Shown: one piece after another, positions 1 through 11,900 of the stretch
Numbering within the stretch: the stretch's first letter is position 1
Layout: every line of letters starts with the position of its first letter
From: Campylorhamphus procurvoides
Taxonomy: Eukaryota; Chordata; Aves; Passeriformes; Dendrocolaptidae
Length of the DNA stretch: 64,000 bases
Assembly (NCBI GenBank): GCA_013396655.1
Contig: WBMV01007734.1
Location: forward strand, 310,001-374,000
Direction: 5' to 3'
The notes under the pieces: model-generated
The model's input: the letters and a program-made list of their open reading frames with translations, nothing else
The model's database searches: none
What the model was told of the DNA's origin: nothing
Made by a program: the position numbers and the translations under genes

Positions 1-504
1 AACTCCTTTGCGAAGTTTGGAATAAAAATTTAGAAATCCTGACATTTTTTTGCTCTCTTCTTGATTGTGAAATATGTTAAAATAGGTGTTAGACTCTGTT
101 TTTACCTTTGAAGGGATGGACTTGATGACCTTGCAGATCTTTTCCAACCTAAATGATTCTGTGGTTCTATGGCAATAGAAGATGACTTTATAAAAGTAGT
201 AGTATGTATTTACTCATAATTACTCTGAGGTAATGAGTATTGCCAATATGACCGTAATTTGCAAATAATTAAAATATGATATAAGGATTCTAAAATGTGA
301 ATCCAAGTATATATAATGTCATTAACAATGACTTAAAGATTTGGCTGTATGTTTTGAAATAAAGTAAAAATCCACGTTATCTAAAAAGTAATGATACAAC
401 AGGATTATAATTAATACTGTAAAATGGTAGAATTATTTTAAGATTGTGTTGTTTAGAAAGTGTGCTGTTGGTTCCTTTTACAGTATTCCTCTTTGTCTAA
501 TTAG
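1..504 (+). other. TBC1D22A: Intron (3' part) upstream of the first TBC exon
   Basis: This is the end of an intron whose donor lies outside the window. It is AT-rich and holds a short CR1 3' tail near its left end. The acceptor is TTTGTCTAATTAG at 492-504. A second acceptor-like site, CCTTTTACAG, ends at 483. I see nothing else that I can name in this stretch. Confidence 0.75.
110..171 (+). repeat. CR1 LINE, 3'-terminal fragment
   Basis: The stretch runs from a GGACTTGATGACC-like block through TCTTTTCCAACCTAAATGAT to a degenerate ATTCTGTGGTTCTAT tail. This is the usual 3' end of avian CR1 elements in sense orientation. Everything upstream of the last 60 bases is missing, which is normal for 5'-truncated CR1. 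Its left boundary is uncertain. Confidence 0.8.
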
Positions 505-567
505 ATCCATATAGATATCCCACGCATGAGTCCTGAAGTTTTAAGACTTCAGCCCAAAGTAACAGAG
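505..567 (+). CDS. TBC1D22A: TBC1D22A exon: TBC domain with catalytic arginine finger
   Basis: This 63-nt exon (21 codons, phase 0 at both ends) encodes IHIDIPRMSPEV followed by LRLQPKVTE. It contains TBC motif A, IxxDxxR, as IHIDIPR. The arginine codon at 523-525 is the expected arginine finger that inserts into the Rab nucleotide pocket to stimulate GTP hydrolysis. The acceptor is TAATTAG at 498-504 and the donor is GAG|GTAAGA after 567. The join to the exon at 8379 gives KVTE-IFERILF, the arrangement known in TBC1D22 proteins. TBC1D22A and B are Rab GTPase-activating proteins, and the family is reported to bind the Golgi adaptor ACBD3. The physiological Rab is not settled as far as I know. 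The exon is too short to appear as an open reading frame of its own and was found by matching the peptide and splice sites. A TBC1D22 exon is near certain; A over B is inferred from the downstream exons and intron sizes. Confidence 0.93.
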
Positions 568-3500
568 GTAAGAATATCTGAAGATGTTTCTGTTGCTAGA
601 GAAAACATTTTATTAATGAATCTGATATCACAATTTGATTAATAATAAGTTGATGGCACTTGCTATTTTGACTTCACAACTACCTTAAACAAGTATATGA
701 GGATATACTGTAGGCTAAGAATAGTAGTGTAAATTTGAGTAGTAAAAGCAAAGGCATCTCATTAATTTCATGTATTGAATCTGTCAGTTTTTCCCCTTGG
801 TCTTGTGCTTTGAGGGTTTTTCCCCCTCTTTTTTTTTCCTTTTTATGTATTATGTTAATACTGTGTTTTGGAAGTAATCCAGAGCATATTCCCATGGTTC
901 CATGTATTTGTCAAAATCATTCAAGGCCTGGAAGTTCTCATCATGGAGTGTCCCACTTGAGAAATTCTCTTTTTTGAATTTGTAGCATGACTGGTTTGAG
1001 CACCTGATTTTACTTCCTTGTAAGTTTTATGTATTGAGTGCACTATGTAAATTGTTTTACTACTGTTGTAATTATATGATTAATGTAAATATATAATAAC
1101 ATGATGAAATATATGATTAATAGTAAATACATTAGTCAAATTGGCCAATATTGTAGGGTAATTGAATCTCATGAGAGCTTTTAATTTTGAAGTGGGTCAT
1201 AAATAGTAAAGATGATGTGGATCATCTTTCAATTACTTCTTTTAATTCTTCAATTTATTCCCTTTTCTAATGGTTCTAGTTAGACCTTCATATGTACTTC
1301 CATGTAGCTTCTGTTTGTAGCATTATAGAGCCAAATAAAATGTCTTCTGATAGGTCATTGTGAGAAGTTAAATGGAGAACTCGCTTTCATTTGTTTTTTC
1401 CACTGTTGCAATTATTTGTTTAATAGAAATGCACTTCCACACAAGTTGGAAAAATCAGTTTGAAGAAATAGCCTAATAGAGTTTTTGAAAGGAAATAGTA
1501 TAAATATAGTGCTTTCCTGCACATTGTTGCTTTAGCTGAGCTTTTCTACAGGTGAATCAAGGGGTAATGCAAGTAAAATCATGGGACAAGAAGGAAACAA
1601 TACCAGTATGAAATAAACTATTAAAGAAATAAATAACATCAGTACCGGTATTTAGCTAGAAATTAGCCAATAAATGAAATTGAAGGTGAATATTGTGTCA
1701 CTGAAAGATGGCTGCAGGAAGAATAATGTTCAAATACTTCTAAGAGGAAAGAAATACTTGTACTGTGTCAGAAACAGCCTCTTGTATTATTCTAAAGAAT
1801 TATAAATTGCTGGCTCTTTTGGGATGAGCTTTTTACTTCCTTATGTTGCATGATGAAACTGTTCTTAGGGTTTCAGTGAAGATCATCTGTGTCTCAGGTA
1901 AATGTGAATGTGGTTCCAGATGTACAATGATTGTCGTTTTGTAGTTGTTAGTCTGGGTAAAAATAGCCCACAATGATGTTATTTCTTTTAGCCCTGTGTT
2001 TTAGTGAAGGAGAAACTAGAAGCTGTTTAACTTGTTTGGTATAAGAATCTATTTATGCTCTTGTTTTTTAAAAAAAATTGCAAAGTATAAAATACTTCTT
2101 CAAGAGTAACTGACAGACACTGTATTTTTCTAAATTAGCTGTACAGTTGTAAAAGTAGCTTTGAAATAGAGATTCTGGTAAACATCTCAGAATGTACTTA
2201 ATATCCTTTCTTTTAATCAAAATATTTGGATGAAAAGTCAAGTAACTTAATAAAAATGATATTGTGATATCATTCTCATCGGAGAAGAGTTTGAGATAAA
2301 GTGTTATTTAGTAAAATGATGAGATTATCAGATAGAAAACTGTAGGATCTTGGTTTAGTTTTGTCTTTTGGTTGTTTGATTATGCATGAGACAATATATT
2401 TATATGACTGCTCTTATAAGGTGGTTAATGTGCTTCTTTAGACTATATACAAACTTGATAGCAATTTTTAGGAACACAACTTTTTATTTACCATGGATAT
2501 CTGCTCTTTCCACAATAGTTAGAAATGTTAGGGTAAGCTTGTATTGATAATTAAAGAAGATCTGATTAAGGTTTTCCAACATTTGAAATGTGTATTTTTG
2601 TTAAATATTCAGTGTATTGTTGAAAGCATCCTGTAATAAGACATTGAAAAGAATTGGTTACAGAATAGCTAGAATCCTTTTTTGGTTGAATGATTAACTT
2701 AGAGCTTAAAAGTTTATTTGGGAACTCAGAGAATATATTACTGTGAAAAAGATGGTAGTCAATTTTTACAAGCAGTCACAGATGAAAGAAGATTTTTTTT
2801 TTTTCTAATAGCTGAATTATACTTAATCTGAAAATAGGTTGGTTTATTGAAAATGCTGGTAAAACTGGTAGGTACTGGTAGAACAGACTAGTAGAATAAA
2901 ACTCCCGTAATACTACTCGTATTACTTGAGGGTAATTAAAAAAGGAAATATTGTGAATAACTTCTTGCAAAGTAAAATCCAGTATGTCAATAGATCTTCA
3001 ACATCAAATATTATTCAGGAAAGTTTGGGTATGGAATGCAGTTTCAGTCAGTTTTGTTGGGATCATTAAACATGTGAAATTATTTAGGTCTTGTTTGATT
3101 TTAATTGTCTTTTGGCAGGTAACAATGCTCAGGTGGCATATTCATTTAGTGTTATTTACCGAGATCTCATTTGCAGGGTTTTTTCATAAAATCAGAATTT
3201 TTTCATTTTTCATTATTTGTTGAACTTGTCCAAAGGTATGTTTTTTTAATACTTCATTGGATATATGCATCTTAAACACTGCCTTAAACATATTTTAAAT
3301 ACACACTTTCTAGAAATTGTTATTGCACTTGGAAGTGCCATGGAGCTATCTTCCAACACTAATAATATATGTATACAGCTCCTTAAATTAGTCTGTGGAA
3401 TTCAGCTCAATATCCCTGCCTGCTGATTTTACTTAACTTTCTTGGTTTGAAGGTTTACTAAATTGAGCCACGTAACAGGCATAATTGATCCCCATAAAGT

Positions 3501-5121
3501 AGGTCAAGGCATTGCACAACTAGAGTTGCTGCTGCTTTCATGTTTAAAAACCCCCAAAGAAACCACGCTTCCCCAGTCCCTGACCATACCCTATCCCATC
3601 CATCTTCTCTACTCCAACACCTTTCTTCTTCCCTAGGTAGTAGTAAGAAAATGGATGGAAAAATAATGGAAGGCTTGAAGGAGTGAGATGTGACAGTTGA
3701 TTAAAAATGAAGTGAAAAAAAAAGAGAAAATGTTAACCACAGGACTATTTTAATAATATTCTTGTAGCTGAGAGTGAGTGGTCTTGAGGTACAGAAAAAT
3801 GTTAAAAGGGTAGATGGCAGTAGGATAAGGGGAAATCTAGGAAGTATTTGAGTTATAAATGAGTGATAGAGATCTGATTTAATTTTTATGGATCCTGAAT
3901 GTTACAGAGTTGCAGGTGCTTCATTTTAGAGCTCCACTGATCTCCTGAGTAGACAGATGGGCTAATGTGAGGGTGGGCTTGCATATATCTTTACTCTCTC
4001 TTTGATCCAAACAATCTCAACTTGCCTGATGCCATTGTACAAAAGCTGCTGAAAGGGTCAGAGCTTCCAGCTGCTCCATGTTTCTTTCCCTTGCTTTCTG
4101 GGTTTCTGGAGACCTCCCATAGCAGCACGGAATCCCTTGGCCTCACAGGTGATCCCTCCCTATTCTCAAGGGCTCATCTAGACAGGGGCCTTCTGTTGTG
4201 CCCAGAACTGACTCCCTTCTAGGGAGAGAGAAGATGGTGCTGGTCTCAAGGGAGCAGCAGTCATTTCCCCTTTTTGAAGGTGAGATGGCAAGATCTGTAA
4301 AGAAGAGAAGGGATTCAGAATATGGTTTCAAAGGGTGACTCTGTGTGCAAGAATCCTGTTTTGGACATTATGTTGAGTTTTATATGTATTTTTGATGCTT
4401 CAAAGGTTTAGAATAATGAGACCACCACTGGGAAGAATGTCGCATAGAATGAGGTGAAGAGACTAGTTGACAGAGTTGGACAAAAGCACTAATCAAAGCT
4501 TCAGAAATGCAATATATGTATAAACCTCACAGTTTTCTGACTTAAATTTCCAAATGTTGCTGTTCCCAGATTTTTGTTGTTCTTGGTGTTATCAGATTCT
4601 CTGTTCCCAAAGAAGTTTTCATTGGAGTTAGTAAGGCTGTTGTAATTTCTTATCTGAACTTGGAGTTTGGTTTCTGTAACAAAATGTTGCAGTTTAGAAA
4701 AAGATATTTTGAATCTGATGTATGCAAATAATTAGTTATTTTATGTTCTTTTAAAAATCAGTTTAGAGTGGGCTTTTTTATGGGAGTTATGTGGATCCTG
4801 AGTGAGAGGAAGGTAATGCTGGAGCGAGGACTTAAAGGACTGGAAATAACTAAGTAGTGGCCCTCAAAGATGAGGACAGAGGACTTGGAGGTGGTCTTCC
4901 ATATAGTGCAGTCAAGTTATTTTAGACTAGTGACTGTAAGTTTAGTTGTAATAAATGTGACTAGCTAATGTGGCATAATCTAATTTATTATTTCCTGCTT
5001 TGTCTTTAACTGAATTTCATTGAAATGTGAAGTACATGGCTGTGTATTTCCCATCTATGTATTATATACATAATAATTTCAAGAAAGTGCACAATTTAAA
5101 TTAGTTTATAAATTTAACCTG

Positions 5122-5158
5122 TCCTCTTTTTTTTTTTTTCCTTCCTCCCTCCCCCCCC
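5122..5158. repeat. Pyrimidine tract
   Basis: An uninterrupted run of T and C on the + strand: T-rich first, then CTTCCTCCCT and a run of eight or more C. This is ordinary intronic low-complexity sequence. It sits far from any splice site, so a role in acceptor recognition is unlikely. Confidence 0.9.
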
Positions 5159-8008
5159 GGCTTAGAAAACAAAAAACAAATTTTCAAAAGCTTTTGGATT
5201 AGGGCTTTGGGGGCTTCACAGTTTAACATGATGGATTCTTCTCTTTATGTATATGAATATAATTTGTGCTGTAATTATGAATGAACGTTAAATTCAAAAG
5301 AGAATAATAGATTGGTAATGACATCTCATGAGATGTAGTGGTTCATAGAAGAAAAGTAATTCCAGTTTCTGTTGCTGGTTTGGAAATCGAGAAGGGAACC
5401 TTTTGGGAAAGTGACCTTTTTAATAAATCCTATTTGAACACAGTAATGAGTGCTGTATAGAAACTTAAATCAGTCTGCTGTTCAGATTTTCAGTGCTCAT
5501 TTTTTCAATTCAGAACAGTAAATGAGACTTTATGAAAATGAGTAGGAAATTGAAAATGCTATTTCAGTGTGTATTTGTTGGATTTCTGATTAGATGCATT
5601 TGGCAATATTAAAGCTGATATGCCATTAGTGATGCTTCCTGCTCAGTAATATTAAGGAGCTCCCCCCTCACCCCCGCCCCAAGAAACCCAAACAGCTCCT
5701 CCATTTATTTTTCATACCTGGATTTTGAAAATGTTTTAAAATGCATGGGGTTCTCTGTTTACAATGTAAACTTGTGTGTATTACCAGATTCTGAGGAAAC
5801 AAAAGATTGGTACAAATTTGTGGGTTGTTTGACTTCAGATATGCTTTCATGCAAAACCACTATTTTTATAATTTTTACAATGAGTATTTTGATAGTTGTT
5901 ACTAAATTTTTTTTTTACTTGTGTATTTTTTAACCCCATCACATCAGAAGTTTTCTATTTAGTCTAGTGCTACTGTGCTGCATTCAGCAATTGCTATTTA
6001 AATAGATTTCTCTAGTCACCCTTGTCTGCTAATTGTTTTTCAAGAAAGTTATTTGTATTTGCAGCCTGTTTAACATGTTCTTTTTCTGAAGTGAAACACA
6101 GAATGGTAACTGATAATACTGAGAACTGCTGTTACTGAAACTGGAAGTGGCAACTGACAGAAGCAGGCAGGGTGGCTCTGAGTTAAACTAACCTAGCTAG
6201 GTTTGCAGTTTTCTAATAATAGTAAAAACGTGACATAAACATCTGCAATTTCATAGGGGTAATTATGTAAAATGTAAAATCAAGTTGTAAATGGCAGAGT
6301 GTAAAATCTTTGTACAGTTATTGATAGTGAAACCCCACAGACTATTGCCTGATGGACAGAGATTGGTATTTTTCCTGTTTAATATGCAGTGCATGTTAAA
6401 AAGTGTGAGGTGACAGGACTAGCACCAAGAATTTGTAGCTAAAGGAATAAGTATCCTGGCTAATGGAAACAAGAGGCTTCTATGGAGAATTTGCTAATGA
6501 ATATCCTCCTTTCTGCCTAATCTCTGAAATCACACTGAGCAAACACTGAATTTTAATTGTAGTTGTAATGGATCATATGTGAGCTGTTAAGGCTTTTTTT
6601 TCATTGCCCACCAGAACTTTTTGTACTTCTTGTTGACTGTCTCCCTTGTCCCGTGAATTTTCAGCCAGGGAAACATAAAACCTGGAGGACAGTTGATTCT
6701 CAGAAGAAGATCTGTTGGAGAAGGGTAGATGTTGACATTTGGGGCTTGTTTTCAAAGCAAAAGGTGCAAAAATGTTTCATCTTCAGGTAGCTTGTGTGGA
6801 AACCTGTGGTGGGGCTTTCAAGTGCCAGCATGTGAGTTGTATGTGCCAAGACATTTCCTCACTTAAAAATAACTGCAAGAGGACTTTTAAACTAAATAAT
6901 ATTTTATTTAAAATTGAATTAAAATAGCTTCTTAGTCTAACAAAAACTTGAAGTGAGATTGAATATAAATAATACTGACTTCATAAATAAGTTTCCTCTC
7001 TTTATTGTGTCCTTTCAGGGCAGATCTTTTACAGGCTTTATTGAAGCCTGACCATTCATTGATTTTTGAGTTTGCAGCAAACTACACAATCCTTGATGTC
7101 CTTCGAAAATGTGTCCTTTTTTATTACTATAAAGGTCTGATCTGAAGAGTGATGTGGTTTGTGCTCTCATGAATGAGCAAATATGCTTTTGTTTCAGAAG
7201 ATTATATATACTTGATTGAGTACCTGTAGTTAGAACAAGGCACGTAACAGCTTTCACTCTGCTGCTTATTTGCAGCCTTTCAAAGGCACGTAGCATGTTC
7301 TGAAGCAAATAATTGAGAGGAAATACAGGATGTCACAGACTTAAATTGAGTCAGAGAAAAGTTCTGTGATTTCCCGGCTCTCTTCTCATTCTGAGATGCT
7401 TCTCATAGCCTTGTGAACTTTTGCAGATCCTGCAAGCTGCAGTTTACAGAGTTGAGGAGGTGAGGTTCTGTGATATGGCAGGCAGTTGCCTTATTTCTAC
7501 ATTTCCTGGTTGTTTCTGATTTTTTATTAACCAGTATACAGACTTCTGAAATTTAAAACACCACACTGCAGTATTAGGCAAGCTTAACTGTTATAGAATC
7601 TCTTTTTATGGGCATGTTATTAAAAAATCTAAACTATGTTAGTACTTCTTTCTGTTATGAATAAATAGATTACTGCATTAATCAGACACTTCTTTCAAAG
7701 AGGTGAAAAATCATGGGAAGATCATGTAATAGTTCTTTCTCTTGAGGAAAGAGAAATTTTATATTATTGGTATAGTTCCAGTGAATAACTTACTTTGCAT
7801 GAAGTACTGTAACTGACTTATATACTAAGTTGGTTTTAAGGTGTGCTGATACCCTGAAAATGCTTCCTCCTGAAGATCTGAGAAACTTACATAGCACTGG
7901 AAGTTAATTATGAATACTAGTGTTCATTTATGCTTTTTAAAGAATGTTTTTCATACTAGTAACTCTATGATAATAAATCTGTCTGCAATGAGGTCTTCAA
8001 CATCTTCA

Positions 8009-8300
8009 TGAGGTGAAGCAGAGGGGCAAGTCTTTGCTCTTGTGACCAATGACAGGATGTGAGCAAACAGCATGAAGCTGAGTTGGGGGAGGTTGAGGCT
8101 GAGTATCGTAAAAAAGTTTTTCACCCAGAGTTGAACAGGCTCCTCAGGAAAGCAGTCACAGCACCAAGCCTGAGGGAGTTCAGGAAGTGTTTGGACAATG
8201 CTGTCAGGCACATGGGATGATGGTTGGGGTGTCTTGTGAGGGCCAGGAATTGGACTCAGTGATCCTGATGGGTCCCTTCCAACACAGCATATTCTATGAT
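8009..8300 (+). repeat. CR1 LINE, 3' fragment
   Basis: This is sense-oriented CR1. Diagnostic blocks include TTTTTCACCCAGAGTTGAA, CAGGCTCCTCAGGAAAGCAG, the CACAGCACCAAGCCTGAGGG block, GATCCTGATGGGTCCCTTCC and the terminal ATTCTATGAT at 8291-8300. The 5' part is missing. It ends only 78 bp before the exon at 8379, so the branch point and polypyrimidine tract of that exon must lie in the short unique stretch between them. The minus-strand open frame at 7951-8211 is just the reverse of this repeat. Confidence 0.93.
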
Positions 8301-8378
8301 AATATTCAAATGTCTTTAAAATGTGCTTGTTAAAATCGCTTGTTAAATTATCTGATGGTTTTTTTAACTCTTTTTCAG

Positions 8379-8493
8379 ATCTTCGAAAGAATTTTGTTTA
8401 TCTGGGCAATACGTCATCCAGCCAGTGGATATGTTCAGGGCATAAATGATCTTGTTACTCCTTTTTTTGTAGTCTTCGTTTGTGAATATATAG
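8379..8493 (+). CDS. TBC1D22A: TBC1D22A exon: TBC domain with catalytic glutamine finger
   Basis: This 115-nt exon enters in phase 0 and leaves with one extra base. It encodes IFERILFIWAIRHPASGYVQ then GINDLVTPFFVVFVCEYI. The GYVQG segment is TBC motif B (YxQ). Its glutamine codon at 8436-8438 supplies the second catalytic finger, which in TBC proteins stands in for the Rab's own glutamine. The acceptor is AACTCTTTTTCAG and the donor is ATAG|GTAAGA. The peptide is highly conserved between TBC1D22 paralogues, so this exon alone does not separate A from B. The phase-1 end fits the next exon, giving EYI-E at the join. Confidence 0.96.
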
Positions 8494-8820
8494 GTAAGAT
8501 TTGTCTTATTATCTAATTATGAATTAGTATTGGTTGTGAAACATCTTTTTCATTTTAATATGACTAATGGTTTGCATGAGATAATTGAAGCATTATTTGA
8601 TACGTGAATTTTATAATAAATTTTTGCACTATAAGTCTGTGTCATCTTTAAATATATACTGAGAAGCAATCAGATTTTAAGTAGTCAGTGGAATTCAGGA
8701 ATTGTCTTGATTTCTGCTTAAGAAGTGTTCACCACTCATGATGCACTTTTCTTCATAGATGGTTTTATTCTCCATTTCTTTCTCTCTCTTCATATTTTTT
8801 GTGAAAACTTTAAATTGTAC

Positions 8821-8945
8821 ATATGAACCAGAAAACAGCAGCTAAACAAAGGAGCAAAAAAATCCAACCATGCCCGCCCCACAAAAAATTAAACAAACGT
8901 CCCACCAAAAGAAGAAAAATAACCCATGAAACAAGGAAACCTTTT
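8821..8945. repeat. A-rich low-complexity tract
   Basis: Most of this stretch is A with scattered C and G (for example GGAGCAAAAAAATCC and CACAAAAAATTAAACAAACG). No repeat unit is clear. It may be a decayed poly(A)-like or AAAC-type tract; no adjoining retrosequence is recognisable. Confidence 0.6.
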
Positions 8946-11900
8946 AAATGAGTGGAAGGGAAATTAAAATACAAGGAACCTATTCAACTGCATTTGTGAC
9001 TTGAATAATGGCATTCTGGAATTAGGATCTGAAAATTAAGGCAATGGCAATCAAATTTCCCTGGTTAAGAACTCTGCTCTTCTGGGGCTTATGATATTAG
9101 TAATGATAATAGTGTCAACAGCTCTATTTGTGTTGTTTGGCTTTGTGTGTCAGTATACTTTTGAAAACTTAACCAACTCACATGTGGGTTACATGTTAAT
9201 TTATAGATTAGTATTTAAATTGTTATAAACAATTTAATAGAATTACTTTTTAATAATTCATTAAGAACTTGGGTATAACTGTGGGTATAAAAGGTAAGGT
9301 TTAAGAGCAAAAATGACAGTGTTAATCTGTCTTGAATTAAAACTCTTTTCCTTGTACTTCTGTTTGTCATAGACACATACAGTGAGTACAAGCATAGTGT
9401 ATGTAAACTTGAGCAATGTGTTGTCTGGCTACTTCAGTGTGATGTAAACAGTGGATTCATCCTACCTTCTCTGTGCAAGGTGCTCATTGGTGTATTAATT
9501 CAAATTGATTGCTTTTAATGAAGGACAGATTATCTTTGAGTGAATAGACTATCCATTTACTCATTTGCATAGCAACACCTCTGTTGCTTTGTTCATTTCT
9601 TGTTTTATAAAGGGACATTTTATTGCTAAGCAACCAGTGAGAACTGCTGCTTTCTCCCTAATCATCTCTTAAGTATGGTACAGGCCTACTCCTGAGAGTA
9701 TTTGCAGTTTCTGCATTTTACTCCCTCATTTGACAGATAATGAAAATGTTCTTAATGATCCTAGAACAGTAGGGTCTCTAGTAGACTTTAGGGTTGCTAA
9801 TTGAAATAAGATGTGATTAGAGAATTGATATTCCATGTTAAATAGGCCATTTAATTAATATGGTAAATAAGTTTGTCTTTACCACCAACTTACATTTGGA
9901 GACCCTGGTGATTGTTAATGTATTGCCAGTTTGTCAGTGTTTTCATATCAGAGAGCGTAGCTGTTCCAGTAAGTGTTCAGTGAAGAAAGACAAAACTCAA
10001 AAACTTTCAAGCATAGAAGATATTCTGCCACTGAAAGTGTATGAAGGTCATTTAAAAGCTAATATCTATGCCATAAGAAAAGTAGAAAAATGAGGGTTTT
10101 TTTCAATATAGTAGTGCTCCTGGCTAACAGCAGTTATTTGCCCCCAAGCACATATAGAAACTTTCAAAGATTTGTCTTTAAATAGCTTTTAAATTTTAAT
10201 CTTTCTAATATATTCAAGTTACACTGAGTGACACGTTCAAGTTAGAATAAATAAGAGTATGCGTTTTATTTAAAGTAGAAATGGGGATGTGAAATTTATG
10301 AAGTACCTCAAGAAGCTTGAGATCTGTAATAAAATCATAGAATTCAAAAATCAGACTGTGAATTCTGGTTTAGTAATTTAGGTAGAAAAAACGGTGGAAT
10401 TGCAGAAATGTCTTAGCAAAAAATGTTTAGACTGTTAATATATTTATTATTTACTTTAGTAATACTCTCTATTTACTTTTGATTTTTACTAGGTCTCATT
10501 TCTTGATTTTAAGTGAATATTGGTTTGTACATTAAAGTACTTTATTTATTACTATCTTTTAACTATTGATTTTTGTATTTTTTTCACAATTTAACTGAAA
10601 CCTTTTTGTTGCAGTTCAAAGTCATTAGGGTCCTAATTTATACAATTGAAAGTGATAATACCTTTTATTTTAGGTTGCTTCTATAATTAAAAAGAAAGAA
10701 GAGATCCTAAAGAATTATTAAAGATTAATAATAAATTTTTATGGTTGACAGTGCCATTAACAATAAATCTGGGTTGATTAGATCATCTGAACGTATATCC
10801 TTGTAATGTTTAAACACAACTGCACTTTCGTCAAATATTTTGGTGGGAGGAAAGCTGTGTTTATTTTGGTTTTATGACAACTGAGAGAGCCCTTAATCCT
10901 TAATCTTGCATAAAAAGTGTGTGACATTTATTCTTGTGAAGGGAGTCTTTTGGCTCTGCTAAAGACATTTACAAACTCCTTGGAACAGTGTTGTTACAGA
11001 ACTTTTGAAGATACAAATGACATGGATGGAAGTGATAATTTACTTTCAGTTCAAATCTGAATGCCATAAAGTAGGATTTGTGGGTCTTTGTACGAGGGCT
11101 GAAGTCATAGATATTTTGATGGTTTAGTATGGACTGACGTACCTAATTTTAGCACATAGGTTCACACATGGAGAATAGTTTGAGTGACTGAATGTAGGAA
11201 CTGAGTATGTTAAATGTTGAGAGCATTCTTTCAACTTTTCCATCGGTGTAAGTATGATCAAAGTGTAATCTGGTAATACCGAATTGGTTTCCCACTCTAC
11301 AATAAAAGCAGAATGCTGTAACATTTGCAGCAAGATAAAAGTTGGTTGTCAAACCAAGTCAGGAGAGGCAAAACCACAATTACAGAAAATTTCAGAGGGG
11401 GTAGATACTGGCCACTGCTGCAATACAGTAATTTCAGTTTTGAATTTCTGATCTAAATTAGGAGAAGGAGGACTTTATCCTTGGATCTCTTATATGAGTT
11501 GATTGTGTATGTTAATCTCAGCCTTTTTTTTTTTTATTATTTTTTATTTTCTTCCCCTTATGAAATATGCTATAGGTCTGTATCCTGCCATAACAGTTTG
11601 TTTAGAATTTCAAACACTACAGGTGGGCAAAAACTATTTTATGCTTCCTTCTAACCTCCTGCATGACAAAGTGGTGTTGTAACATGTGTTGTCAGAATAA
11701 ATGTTAGTTACTGTCAGGGCAGTTTTCCTGAAAGCTCTGTGTGTTTGCAGCATATCAGTTTGTGTTAAAATGAATCTCATCCTTGTGGCTGCACCAGAGG
11801 TGTTTTTGTTAATGAGATAAGATATACCATGTGACTGCTCACTGTTCACGGACTTAATGTGGACAAGGAAATTCTGCTCTGGATTGCAAGTCCTCTTTCA

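Larger units (their letters stand above)
568..8378 (+). other. TBC1D22A: Intron, 7.8 kb
   Basis: The donor is GTAAGA at 568 and the acceptor is CTCTTTTTCAG ending at 8378. The intron is AT-rich with many stop codons in all frames. The recognisable content is a pyrimidine tract at 5122-5158 and a CR1 fragment close to the 3' end. About 3950-4330 is less AT-rich than its surroundings and matches nothing I recognise. Short open frames, such as those at 735-977, 2984-3223 and 7015-7308, have no family signature and are probably chance. Confidence 0.85.
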
